64,000 bases of DNA from Lepus europaeus. Taxonomy: Eukaryota; Chordata; Mammalia; Lagomorpha; Leporidae. Made by a program: the position numbers and the translations under genes. Where the stretch lies: positions 2,727,024-2,791,023 of the forward strand of contig NC_084850.1 in NCBI RefSeq assembly GCF_033115175.1, given 5' to 3'. This document shows positions 33,403 to 47,959 of this stretch, piece after piece; the first letter of the stretch is position 1; every line of letters starts with the position of its first letter. The notes beneath the pieces were generated by a model that did not search any database, was not told where the DNA came from, and saw nothing but the letters and a program-made list of their open reading frames with translations.

Positions 33403-35189
33403 CATCCACACAACCTCTTTGCTTCTGTTTCTCTGGAGATTCCTGTTTAATATAACTACCGAAGGTCAGCACTCTGCTCCTGAAAACAGCCCAGAACCCT
33501 GCAGGAAGAAGGGCCAATTTGTGAAAGGAACCAAACACAACTGGAGCCAGGTGGGAGGAGGAGGAGCGAGAGAGGAAAAAAGGAAAGGAGGGAAGGAAGG
33601 AAAAAGAGGAGCTGGGACTAGCTGAGAGAAGGTGGCCTGGTAAGGGGCTGCCTCCTCACCCAGCTCTGGCTCCACCTGTCCATCTCAGAGCTGATCCAAG
33701 CCCTGCCTGCATTCCTGGGGGCCCAAAGAAGCCCTTCTCAGATCCAGCAGAGCAGCTGCTGAGCTGAAACCTGAGCTTGCGGGAAGGCCACCTTAGGAGC
33801 AGGGAAAACTGCTGAGTTTGCGCAGTGGGACTTTGCAGCCCAAGAGGCTGCAGCCCTGGGTTTCTGCCTGCTCACAGTTGCCAGACTGAGTAAATAAAAG
33901 TACATGATTCTTGGAATTTCAGAAACTTGGAATTTCAGAAAGACAACAAGTTATTTTAGTGTAAATACACTCCATGTGACGTTCAAGACATGCTTACACT
34001 TTTTAAAAAATATTCGTGGTTTATCTGACATTCACATTTAACTGGATATCCTATATTTTATCTGGCAACCTCATGCACTGCCCATGCTTACTGTGACCTC
34101 AAGATTTGACCTTGGGCAAATCTTTCCTTTCTTTGGGCTTCAGTCTCTGTGATGCGCAATGGAACTAAAAATTCTCTCTCTAGGATAACTGGATTGTGAA
34201 GAGCACTGAGAAGTCAGCAGAGCCAGAGTGGTGTGGGTGCTAGCTCCCATAGGGCGTTGAACTACTGATGCCAGAGTCACCTCCAGCTGCTGGACGACAT
34301 TGACCCGCTGGGGCCTCCTGGGTATGGAGGCACTAGACCCAGGTGTATGTGAGAGTGCTGCCCCCTGCTGGTATAGAAATCCACCACCGGCCAAGGGAAG
34401 TGGGCGGGGAGACTTCCTGCCGAATCCCTGGGCCCCCAGCGCCACGCAGAAACCCTGGCATCTTACCCCTTAGCATACACCTGACCTAATCCTTAGCATG
34501 GATTGAGTGCCGAGGATGGCGGGGAGGTAAGAGACAGAACTTACTGTGTGACTTTGAACTTGCTCTTTAGTATGTCTCTCATAGTTAACCTTTTCATATT
34601 TATAATCCACATCATCATTTCCTTTTGAAATGCTTCTGACATCATACTGTAAACATTCTGAAAAGCCTCTAGTGTGTGGTACACTACCCTTGGGGTTCTA
34701 AGAGGCTAGAGTGCCCAGGGTCTAGAGAAATTTGCCCAATTGTGCACAGGGCCTGAGTCCAGGAGGATGACCCAGGGCTGAGTATAAATGGTGGACCACA
34801 GAAACCTAACATCCTCACAGAAAGTTCCCAAAGAAGTAAGCCAGGGAGCTCAGTGCACTCGCCCAGAAGTTGGACAGTTGTCCCTGGGAAGGGAAAGAGG
34901 GCCAGGTCACACATCTGGCTTATATGTGTATCTATATGTTTGCTCTGTGCAGTGTTTTACACAAATGAGTTTAAAAAATAAGCTTCAGAACAACCCTTAA
35001 GCTCAGATGTAATACCTCATTTGTGTAAGCTTTACACATGTCTGAACAGACCTATCTCATATCTCTTTCAAATTCAGCACCATAGTTCACTGTACACTGG
35101 CCCCTACCCCATTAATTGAGCTCCTTGGGGGCCTTTTGGGAGAGGTCTAGGGCACCTGACAGTTTCTGCACATGGGTCTTCGCACACCT

Positions 35190-35540
35190 GTGCAAATATG
35201 TTCATAGAGTAGGTGCCTAGAAATGGAAGTGTAGGGTTCTAGAGCATGCATACTGATGATTTGTATCTCTAGTGACCAATATCGCCAAAGTCCTCGCCAG
35301 AGACTGCACATAGTGGGACCCCACCAAGAGGAAGAGAGTGTTTGTTTCCTCACATGTTTATCAGTGGAAGACATTAAGAAACTTTTTTAAAGGCATCATT
35401 ATAACTGGTGAAAAATGATACCTATCTCATTGTTGCTTTAATTTATATTGCTTTAATTATGAATAAACCTGAGCGATTTTTCATATGTATATTGATCTTC
35501 TGTATTTTTTTCCTGTGAGCTGTCTGCTGGAGGGCTTGAA
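35190..35540 (-). repeat. Ancient L1 fragment
   Basis: Reads as antisense L1 3' region (tacctatctcattgttgctttaattt...gagcgatttttcatatg). Confidence 0.6.
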
Positions 35541-36400
35541 TCTTTATTAAAATAAGAGCTGTTTTATTAACAGAGAGCAAAAGCTCCCCCTCCCTTCAAG
35601 CTAAGCATCTCGAGAGAAAATATTGTATTTTTCCCCTAAGGTGATCGTGAGCACAGAGCCTCCACTGGGGACCAAACAAATCCAGTGAATGGTGTGCAGG
35701 TTCTTGGCTGAAGCCCAGAGGGCATCCAGCCCCCTCCCCCAGAGCAGGGATCCAGCTCAGGCTGCCGCCTCCTCATATGTTGCTCTGCCCTTGTGTCTGT
35801 CTGCCTGTCTGCTGGCTCCAGCCTGCCTGATAACCTGCCTCTACCAATGCCTTCCAAACACTAGCGTCTTCCTGTTGTTCCGGCCAAGTACTCCACTTGG
35901 CCTCCCATCGTCATACGGAAGACTGAGCTAAAACAATTTCAGTCTGTGTGTCTGGGGTTCAGGGAAGTGCACTGGGGGCTTCCTGGGCTTTAAGGAAAAC
36001 CCTGACATCTCTTCCTTCATTCAGAGCCTTTTGCTCTTATCACTTTCCTATATTAGTGTCCTAGGTACGAAGTCCTTCAAGGCAAAAATATGAAAAGTAA
36101 AAATGGCACTGATATGATGACCTCTTGCCCAGAGCCCAGTCTCAGGCAGCTGCAGCTTCAAACCCAAGTGAGTGCGCCAGCCAGCTCGGTCTTCCAGGCA
36201 GCTGCAACTTCCTCTCGGCTTGCTAGTGAACCTTCTGGACCTGTAAACAATTCTTCGTTCTCCTGGCAGCAACTTGGTACTGAGGTCATCCCTGGAGGCT
36301 CAGGGCCCTCCCCAGTCAGAGAGGAAGAGGAAGAGGGACTAGCAGAGCCCTCCTTTCCTTAAAGAGACAGGAAAGACAGGCAGATGGACACAGTGGTAAA
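35541..36400. other. Unique interval, no recognised gene
   Basis: A 90-codon plus-strand frame (36090-36362), rich in Ser/Gln/Glu, has no recognisable domain. Nothing else was identified. Confidence 0.3.
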
Positions 36401-36409
36401 CTGTGGACA

Positions 36410-36535
36410 TCGTGGCAATTAGCAGGGAGCTGGATCACAAGAGGGGCAGCCAGAACATGAACTAACTTAGCCCCTATAGGATGCCAGCATCACAAGTGGT
36501 GGCTTTACCCACTACACCACAACACCAGCTCCTCC
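36410..36535 (-). repeat. C SINE, head fragment
   Basis: From 'gagctggatcacaagaggggcagcc' to 'cccactacaccacaacaccagctcc'; the 3' half is absent. Confidence 0.8.
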
Positions 36536-37548
36536 AGTTCTCGATTTCCAATGTAGACCCACCTTCATTCAATTTGGCTGTCTTGACTCAAGACTGACCA
36601 TATGCTGGGCTCTGGGAATAAGGACAAGGCTCCTGTTCTCCTAGATCACATGCAGTAGTAGGTAGACAGGAAGGAAGTCCCTGGGCCTGTGGGGACAGCA
36701 CAGAGAATTGTCTGTGTGGCAGCCATGCCCCCAAACCTGTCATACTTAGCCTCACTGTGAGTGTCCTGGGCGCTCACTAGAGCCTTGTCAACCTATGGGG
36801 TCGAGGCCAGAGGGAGCCGTGGTGCAATCGTTTCCCCCAGCCCCTGCAGCCAGTGCCTGCACTGTTCCAGGGACAGCTGTGTACCTCCTGTGGGGCCCCA
36901 TCAACAGCAATGTCTTCCCTGCACTGGATAGAAACTGGTGTATGGAAACTGGGGCCAGCTCCTGCAGAAGCAGGTTTAAGACGCTAACAGAAAGCCACAG
37001 CCTTGCCTTAGAGACCAGCAGGCAGCACACACTTACCAAAATGCTAAGTGAAGCCTGAGAAACCCAGTCCTCAGCCCAAGCAGCCAGAGGTCATCCTGCT
37101 GCATCTCTGGGTCCTTTCTGAACAGCACCTGAATGGTGCCCCTGGAGAAGGGGGCTGGCTCATGCCATGATGCTGAGAGTTTAGAGTAACCATTGCTGGT
37201 TGGTTGCCCAAGAGGTAACTCAAGACAGAGAGGAGGGGCAAAGTGCAGCAGCCAAGAGTCCCAGGCCGGCAGAAGGGGCAGCTCCCTCTTGGTGTAGCCA
37301 ACTGCAGTCCCTGCCTGTTCCTGCCTCTTTTCTGATCCCCAGGAAGGGGGTTGGGCAAGGTGTCCTCACAGAACCTTCCGCTTTGGATGGAAATGCATCT
37401 GCTTTCAATTGCTTCCATGCCCAGTGCTTGAACTCTGAAGTATATGTGAAAACCAGGAGAATCAGAGCCCAAAGCAAAAGGCCAACAATGATGAAGAGGT
37501 GGAAAAAGTGGTGCAAAGTCTCAAATGTGGATTAGCTTGAAAATATAA

Positions 37549-37824
37549 ACAGCAGCTGCCCCACTGAACTACAAGAAGATTCTGGAGGAGAGGAGAAAAG
37601 AAGGCCAAGGTGACAAGCACAGCTATGAGAAGCTGCACGTTGTTTTCAAACAAGAAGCTCTTGACAAAGTGCTCCCAATTATGAAAGTGAATACTCCTGC
37701 GAGTATCCACCACTTTAAGGTGGAAATACTAGATTCAATCACTGATTCAATGACAAACCCGGCTCTCCTTATTAACAACTTAGGATCCTTGCTAGACCAA
37801 GAAGAGGTTCCAGGAAGGAGCTGA
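37549..37824 (+). pseudogene. Unidentified protein-like open frame, 91 codons, no start codon at its head
   Basis: Open from just after a TAA to a TGA. It has protein-like composition (contains NYKKILEERRKE, HHFKVEILDSITDSM and LLINNLGSLLDQEEV) and an upstream stretch with stops. I do not recognise a parent gene. It could be part of a decayed processed pseudogene or of a transposon, or chance. Confidence 0.25.
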
Positions 37825-38039
37825 CTCAAGAGAGTTCTAGAAAATATTCTTCAACTTCTATTATACTCTGACCTGTATTTCACTCTGGGAAGGCAGAAGC
37901 CAGCAAACGTGTTTTACCTCAACATCCTGCCGGCAAGCATTGTGCACCAGGGAGGGTAGAGAGGTGCAGAATGCTGGCTCTGCAATTCTCCTGTCCTTTC
38001 CCCCACTGTGGGGTGTGAGAACCAGATCCTCACTTACAG

Positions 38040-38805
38040 AGAGTCTTCCGAAAGTCCTTGGAAATCTATATTATGAAAAAAAAATCTTTGCATGGTTTCC
38101 CGTTTTTAGTTTTTGAAAATTTCATTAATGTGCACTATTGTACATTCTGTGGGGTACAGCACAAAGCTTCCATACATACATTCAGTGTAACTTCATCAAA
38201 TCAGTTACTCTTTCCATTTCTTTATCTTTGCTTGTGCTTGGAGTCTACCAGCTCCTCTTTCCCAATTCATCAGAAAGTACATGATACGCTATTGTGAGCT
38301 ATGCTCCGTGTAGTGGAACACTAGAACGTATTACTGCGATCTGACTGCATTTTCGAACCTGTGATCAAACTCCCTCTTTGCCCCCACCCTTCCCATTCGC
38401 TACTAATCAATACTCTAAGTTCAAATTGCCGATTTTCTTTTAACCTCTGCAAAGAGAGAACATGCAGGCTGTGTCTTAATGTGTTTGGCTTGTTTAACTT
38501 AATATAATCACCTCCAGTTGCATCCATTTTGCTGCAAATCTCAGAATTTCATTCTTCTTACTGCTGAATAGTCTTCCATTATGCATATACGCCATATTTA
38601 TGCTGATTCAATTTCTTGGCTATTGTGAATATTTCAGTAAATCTGGGAGTGCTGATGTACCTTCCATAAACTGAGTTCATTTCCTTTGTATATTTGTCTA
38701 AAAGTGGAATAGTTGAGTCATATGTGTATCTATTTTTAGGCTTTTGAGTAACTTATCTTTTAATTCCACTTCCACAAACTTTTTGAAGTACCCTCATATT
38801 ATCTG
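38040..38805 (-). mobile_element. MITE-like element, copy 3, split by an L1 fragment
   Basis: The left end 'gtcttccgaaagtccttggaaatc' (38042-38100) and the right end 'ttatcttttaattccacttcc...ctttttgaagtaccctc' (38750-38803) are the two ends seen intact in the copies at 32.5 and 33.3 kb. Confidence 0.5.
38105..38745 (-). repeat. L1 3' fragment inserted in the MITE-like element
   Basis: Antisense L1 3' region: 'cctccagttgcatccattttgctgc', 'gctgaatagtcttccattatgc', 'ggctattgtgaatatttcag'. Confidence 0.7.
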
Positions 38806-38814
38806 TGTGACACT

Positions 38815-38890
38815 CTGTAATGCATTTGGCCTCTCTGTGCCTCAGTGAGCCCACCCGGAAAATGTGGAGCACTCAGTACTTAGCCCAGAG
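38815..38890 (+). repeat. MIR-like fragment
   Basis: 'tttggcctctctgtgcctcagtg...ggaaaatgtgg' matches the core of mammalian MIR. Confidence 0.5.
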
Positions 38891-39361
38891 TTAATGCTGG
38901 AAGCATGCAAACTGCTAGAATGTTTACACAGCCCACATGCATTCCTGCTGGTTCCAAAGGATGACCTGTCCATGCTCCTAGCAAGGCTCTGCCCTCCCCC
39001 ACTGCCTGACACTTAGGCTACAGTTCCAGTTCTTTCCTGGGTCCTCAGCTTCTCCCCCTTGCCTGCATGGTTCTCTTTAGCATTTAAACACCTTTCTATC
39101 TTCCTTAGTCCTAGGAGACCAGCACCGTGACTCATGTGAAAACCAACTATCCTCCCTTGGCATCTTGTCTTGTGCTACTGTCCTTTCTCAACTCCTTAAA
39201 AGTGTTGCCTCCTTCTTGTACGCTTTCTCTACTTTTTCACCTCCCAATATCCTCTTACTCATGATACTCTGGCTTCTTCAGTAATTATTCAACTTAAACT
39301 GTCCCTTGTCAAGGTCACTAGTGATCTCCTGATGGCTCAATCCAATGAACCCACTTAAGTC

Positions 39362-39770
39362 ATTGCTGTGGTTTGAGTAGGATTATGACTCCAGAACTCA
39401 CACTGGTAGTGAAGTTCCAAAGTCATGGATTCGAGGTAGTAAGATGGTAGAGCCCTAATTCAATTGCAGAGTCTAGAAAGTGGGCTTAGTGAAAGGTCCT
39501 TGGGTCGCTGGGACATGCCTTTGAAAGGCAATTCTCACAAGAGCATTGACTATAAAGTCCCAGTAAGCCCCAACTCTCCTCTCTGCTTCCTGGAACACCA
39601 TATGATCCTCTCTCTGCACAACGTCTACCCTCACAGAGGCAAAATCAATACAATTGCCTGATCCTGGGATGTGAACCTCCAAGAACATGAGCAAAAGAAG
39701 CCCCTGTGTTCATTAGTAGCCCGTCTTCGGTATTTCATTATAGTGCTAAAAAGCTCACTAATCAAGACAT
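39362..39770 (+). repeat. ERVL-MaLR type solo LTR, diverged
   Basis: Starts 'tgctgtggtttgagtaggatta' and ends 'ggtatttcattatagtgctaaaaagctcactaa', as in MST/MLT-type LTRs. No internal retroviral sequence is attached. Confidence 0.6.
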
Positions 39771-41248
39771 CAACTTTCTGGAAGCACTTTATAGCATTGT
39801 TCACGCTCTCCTTTCAGAAACACTTTCCTCCTTTGGTTTCCAGGACTGCAGAATCTTACAGTTCTGCCTCTGCCTGTCGAGCCTCTCTCCTGAAGTCCTC
39901 TGGTCTGCAGTTGTGTCTTCTTTTATTGTATGTTCAGAAACTCAAGCAACTCTGATCTCTCTCACACCAGCCTAATCCTCCTTCTTCAGCTCCACTCAAA
40001 CAACACACTCAACATGTCCTTAAATAAGCCTGTGATGTTTTCCGCTCCTTAACCTGCTGATCCAAAGATCCTTAACTTGATTCAAAGATCCCCTTGCAGA
40101 GGAATCAACTGAGTTACTGGGGAACAAGACAGATCTCTGACATTCCCTGGACCTAAGGGCTCAGACTCTTTCCAATCTCATTTTGCCCCTTACACTAGCC
40201 TGGCTTCTCCCGTTTCCCTAACATGATGTGCTGGCTGAATTACAGGCTGTGCCCATGCCCCCAGCTTGCCCTCACCCTCTGAAAGCAATCCAAGAGCCTT
40301 GGCCCTGGAGATGGTGACCTTATGGAATAGTGAGAGGATTAGAAAAGGTAGTCCAGTCCCAAGGGATACTTTGAAAGCCTAGGACATCGTTGTATATTAG
40401 CATACTGGCCTGGGCTAACCTTAAGCCTTAAGCCACTGCCTAAAAAAGGTTATGTCTGGCAAAAGAGCCTAAAGTTCAAGACCCATGTTCAGGACACAAC
40501 CCCATCTATGTGCTGAGGTCTGCTTGAAGGAATTTCATTTTTATTCCCCAGCATCCCCAAAGGTTTCACATCACTCAGCTAAGCCAGCCGGGGACAGAAA
40601 TGAAACCCAAGGCTTCTGGCTGCCATCCCTGGCATTTGGCCTCTGTGCTCAATCCTCTATGGAAGCCCTGAATTTCACTGCCATTGTTCCATCACTATCA
40701 GGGGTTTCCCCTATTAAAGAGCAGATTAATTGCATTACAAATTGTGCCAGCAGTTTCCCATGGCTGAATCTGGCTCTGCACAGTGGTGAGGGCATCGGTG
40801 CCCTCTGTACGGTCCCTGACCTTTGCCACCCTCGGAATTCAGGTGAACTCGCCAGGGCAAGGACTGAGTGCTGTGTCCCATCTGCATAGAGCACAGCACA
40901 CAGTCTCCCTACCACCCTTCCCGCCCCCTCCCCCCGCTTGGAAACCAAGCAAGGCATCCTTCTAGAAAGGGATACTTCTGTTAGTAACCAAGGATCAGGT
41001 AACAGGGAAGTTGCTAACCTTGACTGGGGACAGATCTTCCCAATCTCATCCCAGGGAAGGAGGGGAGGAGGTCAGGAGATCATCTTACACAAGGTGGGGG
41101 CCAACCTCCACACTTCCTGCTTCTAAACTGGTTTGGACTGTTTCCTTATCTATAGTCCGAGTCACAGTCAGCAGCCCCCATGGAAGTGTTGGAGTCAGCA
41201 GAGATCCAAGGAGGACTAGGACAGGATGCAAGTGGAGGTCATTTGCTC
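39771..41248. other. Intergenic, no recognised gene
   Basis: Open frames up to 134 codons overlap on both strands without recognisable domains. A short C-rich run lies near 40920-40937. Confidence 0.35.
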
Positions 41249-41254
41249 TTTATT
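41249..41254 (-). terminator. Candidate PRRG3 polyadenylation signal
   Basis: AATAAA in the context aataacAATAAAgagc on the minus strand, at the left border of the repeat-poor block downstream of PRRG3. Confidence 0.4.
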
Positions 41255-43033
41255 GTTATTCATTACCCTTTTGTACATAAAGAGACAAAATTGAACAACT
41301 ACACTCAACAATTGTAAAAAGAGAGCAAGAAAACATGATAGGAGACGAAGAGAGACACAGAGGGAGACACACACACACACAGAGGTCAGAAGCAAGTTCG
41401 CTGGTTGCCCCCAGGCTCCAGTGGAATCCAGACATATTACTGAATGCACAGATTTCGCAGCTGACATGAGTCAACACAGGAACACAGGTACGGTTTAAAG
41501 TGGTACCAAAATCAATCCAGTTCACAGTAATCATTTCTATAAGCTCAGCTGCACATATCAGCGTTTCCACTGTCACAAAGTCACAATCGCAGAGTGAAAG
41601 AGCAAGTGTCTTCAAGCCTGGGAAAGTGGCATCTGTGAGGGGAGACACTGGGAGGCAGAAGCAGCTGGGGATTTGTTCCAGTCCTGGGTATCTGCGTTAA
41701 TGCTCAGGCTGGGGACGGCGAAAGGGCAGGCACTGTGCAGTGGTCAGATATCAGGACAACGAAACAACTGTTGAGGCATCGAGTGTGAGGGGTCGTGCTG
41801 TTTGGATGTCTTTGTCAGGGAACTCTGGCTGGAGAGAGGCTTGTTGCCCAGATCGTGTGAAAAGAAAAGCTCAAATAGTTGGGGGCAAATGCTGGGAGCG
41901 GCCAGTCTGACAGCGAAGCATCTGCTTAACAGAAGAGTTAGAAAGATTATTTGGACTTGCACTCAGGTTCACAAACTCCATTACTCGGAAGATGAACACA
42001 GAAGGAGAACGAAAGGCTTCATCATCCAGCATCGCATGATGGAGAGAGAACAAGTGATCACCCTGTACAGGGAAGGAGCCTTACGTATGAAAATTGCTGA
42101 ACCCCAAGCTGAAGGCACGGTGAAGGGATCCTTAATACCTTGCGCCTTTTCTGTGAAAAGGGTACTCATTACAAACTGGATTCCTCTGACATAGGACACC
42201 CTGAAATTGACTGAAAGGGAGGCTCTTGGAACCATTTTTATGCAGTGAAATTTTCAGTTGATCTCAATTGTGATTTTCTCTACGTTCTCAATCAGTGGCC
42301 TTCAAATGGCTGGGCTTTTACTGTCGTTGCAAGCAGGCTGGTTGCAGTACATCTAAATTAGCTAACGATACTGATGAGGATTGGCAGAGCTCAGTGGGGA
42401 GGATGTGCTTGGTGGTGAACCGGCGAAGTCCGGAAGCGGAGCTCGACTGCTCCTCAGACTGAGAAGCGGCCCGCTGCCCAGCTCTCCACCTCAGCCTTGG
42501 CTGAGAGTAGACACAGACGGAGGCTCAGGGAATCCAAGAGTCTCTCTCCATCACCTCTCTTTCTCGGACAAAAGACTCGTGGAGAGGCAGTGTTGATTGT
42601 TTTCCTTCTCCTGGGATGCTATGTGGTGATCAAAAATCCACTGAGAGAAGGGAAGCATCTGGCTCCAACTACTTAACAAAAAGACACTTTCTGTCCCCAA
42701 TCCCTCGTATTTGGGCTACCAGAAAGCCAATGTCTATTTTCCGCAGCACCCTAAAGAATTCACACTAATGGCTGTGCAGGGGAGTGCACTCACCAGGCAC
42801 CTGTGCACCCCACTCTTTCTCTTGTGCTTTCGTCTTGGAAATCCAAGGCAATGGGGGAGCAGGGCAGGGATAGGATTGCAATTGTTGTTTTAAAAAATCC
42901 TAAAAAGTTTTTGGTTGAAAACAAGCAACGGTCACCTTTCAGGGAATTTTCTAAAAACTTTTTCTTCTTTTTAAATGAAAACCACCTAAATAACTAGCCT
43001 CGCCATTCTCAGAGTCATTAGTCACACATCGTT

Positions 43034-43058
43034 ACACACACACACACACACACACACG
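43034..43058 (+). repeat. (AC)n microsatellite
   Basis: About 12 perfect CA dinucleotides, inside the probable PRRG3 3' UTR. Confidence 0.95.
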
Positions 43059-45914
43059 GCCTAGGAGTGCTCGGATTTCCTTCAGCTGCCGACACCCACA
43101 GAACAAGAGCTGAAGCCTGAGGACTCGTGCCAGAAGGATGTGTGAGTGGGGGTCCCAACAGGCCCGGGGCCACAGGATGGAGCTGCTTCATCTTCTTCCA
43201 GAGGCAGCAACTTTGGGCGCTCCAGCAAGCTCATCTCAGCATTTCTCTTTGCTCAGGGCCCTGTCATCAGGCTGCCCAGTCCTGGGAGGTGACATCCTTC
43301 TCTGCAGACCGGATTCCTCCTATTGTTTCAGATAAGCAACGAGGAAAGGCAACGTGCACACATGTCTCACACACACACACGTCTGAAAACAACAAAAATG
43401 TGCCTCCTGAAGAGTTAGCATTGTATCAAATCGACATCCATACAAAGACAGAGTTTGAAAAGATATGTACAGGGCATTTGTAAAAGCCAAACGTGCACCG
43501 CGAGGAGTTATGCCCATTGTGTACTGTGTGGTCTGTTTTCTACACTATGATGCAAAACCCACCCCGGAGACCACAGCACAACCCCATCTGGAAGAATGCT
43601 GGGAAGCACCTGGACTGGAGACCACAGGCCTTGAAGAACTGTCTCGAGCTCTCTGCAAGGCCCATCCTGAGTCCTTAAAGGACATGGGCTGCCCTTTCCA
43701 GGTCAGTTCCCAGGCTTCTGCTGTCTCGCATCATCACCCAGCTTCAAAGTACTGGTCAACTCGGTAGGAAAGAAAGAGCTCTTGGCATATACTCCTTTTG
43801 TCTCTGGTCAGTGGGACCCAAGTCCAGCTCTCTGCCCCCTGGGGAAAAGGTACATTGGAGTAAGCCCCTCCTCCCGCACTTGGTTACACTCAGGCACCTG
43901 TTTGAGAAAACACTGGGAGAGTCAGGCTGCCCCCCAGTTTCCAGCTTCCCCAGAGCCTCCAACATGGCCAAATGGCTTGGCCACAGCCTCCATCACAGAA
44001 AACAGCAGAGGCCCTCTGGGCCCAAAATCCCTTTGTGAGGAAAAACAGGGAAGGAAAGAGGAACAAAGGAAATGTGGAATGCCTCCCCAGCCTCAGGGAG
44101 ATTTCTGGGGAGAGGGCAGAGGGAACAGAAAGGGCCAACTGGCAGGAAGCTACGTCTCCAGATCCAGACTCAATATCCGGGGCATATGACAGCATCGTCT
44201 CCGACTGGTCTCCTATAATGCCTGCATTTCTAGAAGAATCTTCCTAAGGGGAAATGCCACTGGCCCCCTGGTGCTTTAAGAACTTCGTGGGCGTTAGCTC
44301 AGTCACCTCCAACGCTCCTGTGAGGTAGGGGGAAGGATGGAAAATCCCAGGCGCAGGGCTAAGAAAACAAGCCTTCTGACGGGGAATGCATCCTGGGATC
44401 AGTCGCCAGCACTGGACGGGCCCTGGAAGTCATCTGTGGCCTCAAAGCAGGGCTGCACTCAAGGAACGAGTGCTGATGTCTGCCTTGACAAGCTGTCTGG
44501 ACAGAAAGGAGCCTGTCGACACAGTGCCTTTTAAACCCCTGTGGCTGCCAGCGACCCAGGTTGTGCACTCTTTGGGATCCCACCAAAATTTGCTACATTT
44601 TTTAAAGCACCACAGAGGAAACGTGGTTTAGCGGTGAGGCTGGGAGGATGGAAGTAGGGGTGAGGGGGCGGCAACAACAGTGTCTTTTGCTTGGTCTTTG
44701 ACAGTGAAAGTCCAGATCTCCTCTGCCCCACTGCTGTCCAAAGCCTCTCTGAAAATAGACCAGCACCAGGGTCCTTAACCAAGAAATTGTTAGAAAGGGA
44801 CACTTTGGAATATTCTCCCCAGGTGGCACCATCATTCAAAAGAAAAACCATCTATCTAAAGTTCAACAAACCTACTCACAAAAAGGAAAGTGTCCTAAAA
44901 GTTCAAAGCCAGAGAGCAGAGCGCCAAGAAGGCCAAGTTCATTGGTTTAATGGTCCTATGGATGATCAACTGCAGGAGAAAACGGCAGATCTCTGTCCCA
45001 GCCCATATACCCACCACTTGGGGGCCAGGGTCTCCACTGACAGGGTCCAAAACATCACTTTGCTCCATGATGGAGTGCCTCACGGCCGTGAGTGGGCCAA
45101 TGCCTGTGGGTAGTGGTTTTAGCACAACTCGTACACAGCTCTGGAGAGCCAGGGTTTGTGGAGGGGCACACACATGAGAAACAGAATGCCCAAGTCTTCG
45201 TGGACCCTTGGTCAAGGTGGAGGAGGGGAGCTCCGGCTCCTGCCCCCTGCTCCTCACCCCTCACACCCTCTGATCCTCCTGTCAGGTTGCTCCCCCACAC
45301 TCTTTTCCACCTGGTCAGGAGTATGTGGAGGGAAAAGGCAGCCTGAGAGCTGTGCAACTGATCCCCCTGGGCCCCTTGGGAATGGCCCAGGCAGGATGGG
45401 TTAGGTCTATGGTGTTTCTCATTTGTCTGTTACTCCTTGCTTTGTTTGTTGCTCAGTCCTTGCCCATGTCCTCACCACATAAGCAAGGGCAGAAAGCACA
45501 ACACTGGAGGAGAAGGGCAGCTGAAGGGCTACGTGTCACCCCAAGGGCCCAGAACCCGTGAGTTGCCAGCCAGTCACACAGCCCCACAGTCCCCACACCC
45601 GAGCCACTGTCGATACAATGAGGTGATTCCTTTGGCATAAGGGAAGTCAGTCCCCAGTGGGAGCACAGAATGGTGGGGGCTCGGGCAGCTTCTGGAAGAG
45701 CTGGGCTGCCAGGTCTGAAGCTCTTTCTGAGGGTGGGAGTGGGCTTTGACTCATACATGTTCCCCAGCCCCGATTCTCCCCACCTGTCTCTGACTGACTT
45801 CCTAAAAATCCACGGTTAGGGAATTATTTGGCAACAAGGAGGCTAAGGCTGTTTTGTGGTGGCACAGTCTTTAAAAAGTTCAGAAGGAAACAGGAGGCCA
45901 GGACGCACGTCCCA

Positions 45915-47920
<2,006 letters not shown>

Positions 47921-47959
47921 GTTGCTGCCTCAGCTCCAGCGTCTCACCTGCCTGGCAAA

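Larger units (their letters stand above)
31790..35180. other. Interval expected to hold the 5' part of FATE1; no exon recognised
   Basis: Contains two MITE-like elements (32530-32640 and 33285-33400) and a MIR-like stretch at about 34085-34210. No segment resembling the FATE1 N-terminus could be supported on the minus strand. Confidence 0.35.
41249..45914 (-). other. PRRG3: Probable long PRRG3 3' untranslated region
   Basis: About 4.7 kb between the PRRG3 stop and an AATAAA on the minus strand at 41254-41249. The interval carries no SINE, L1 or LTR that I can recognise, in sharp contrast to the DNA on its left. That is what a selected 3' UTR would look like. The extent is inferred only from the signal and the repeat-free character. 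Confidence 0.4.
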
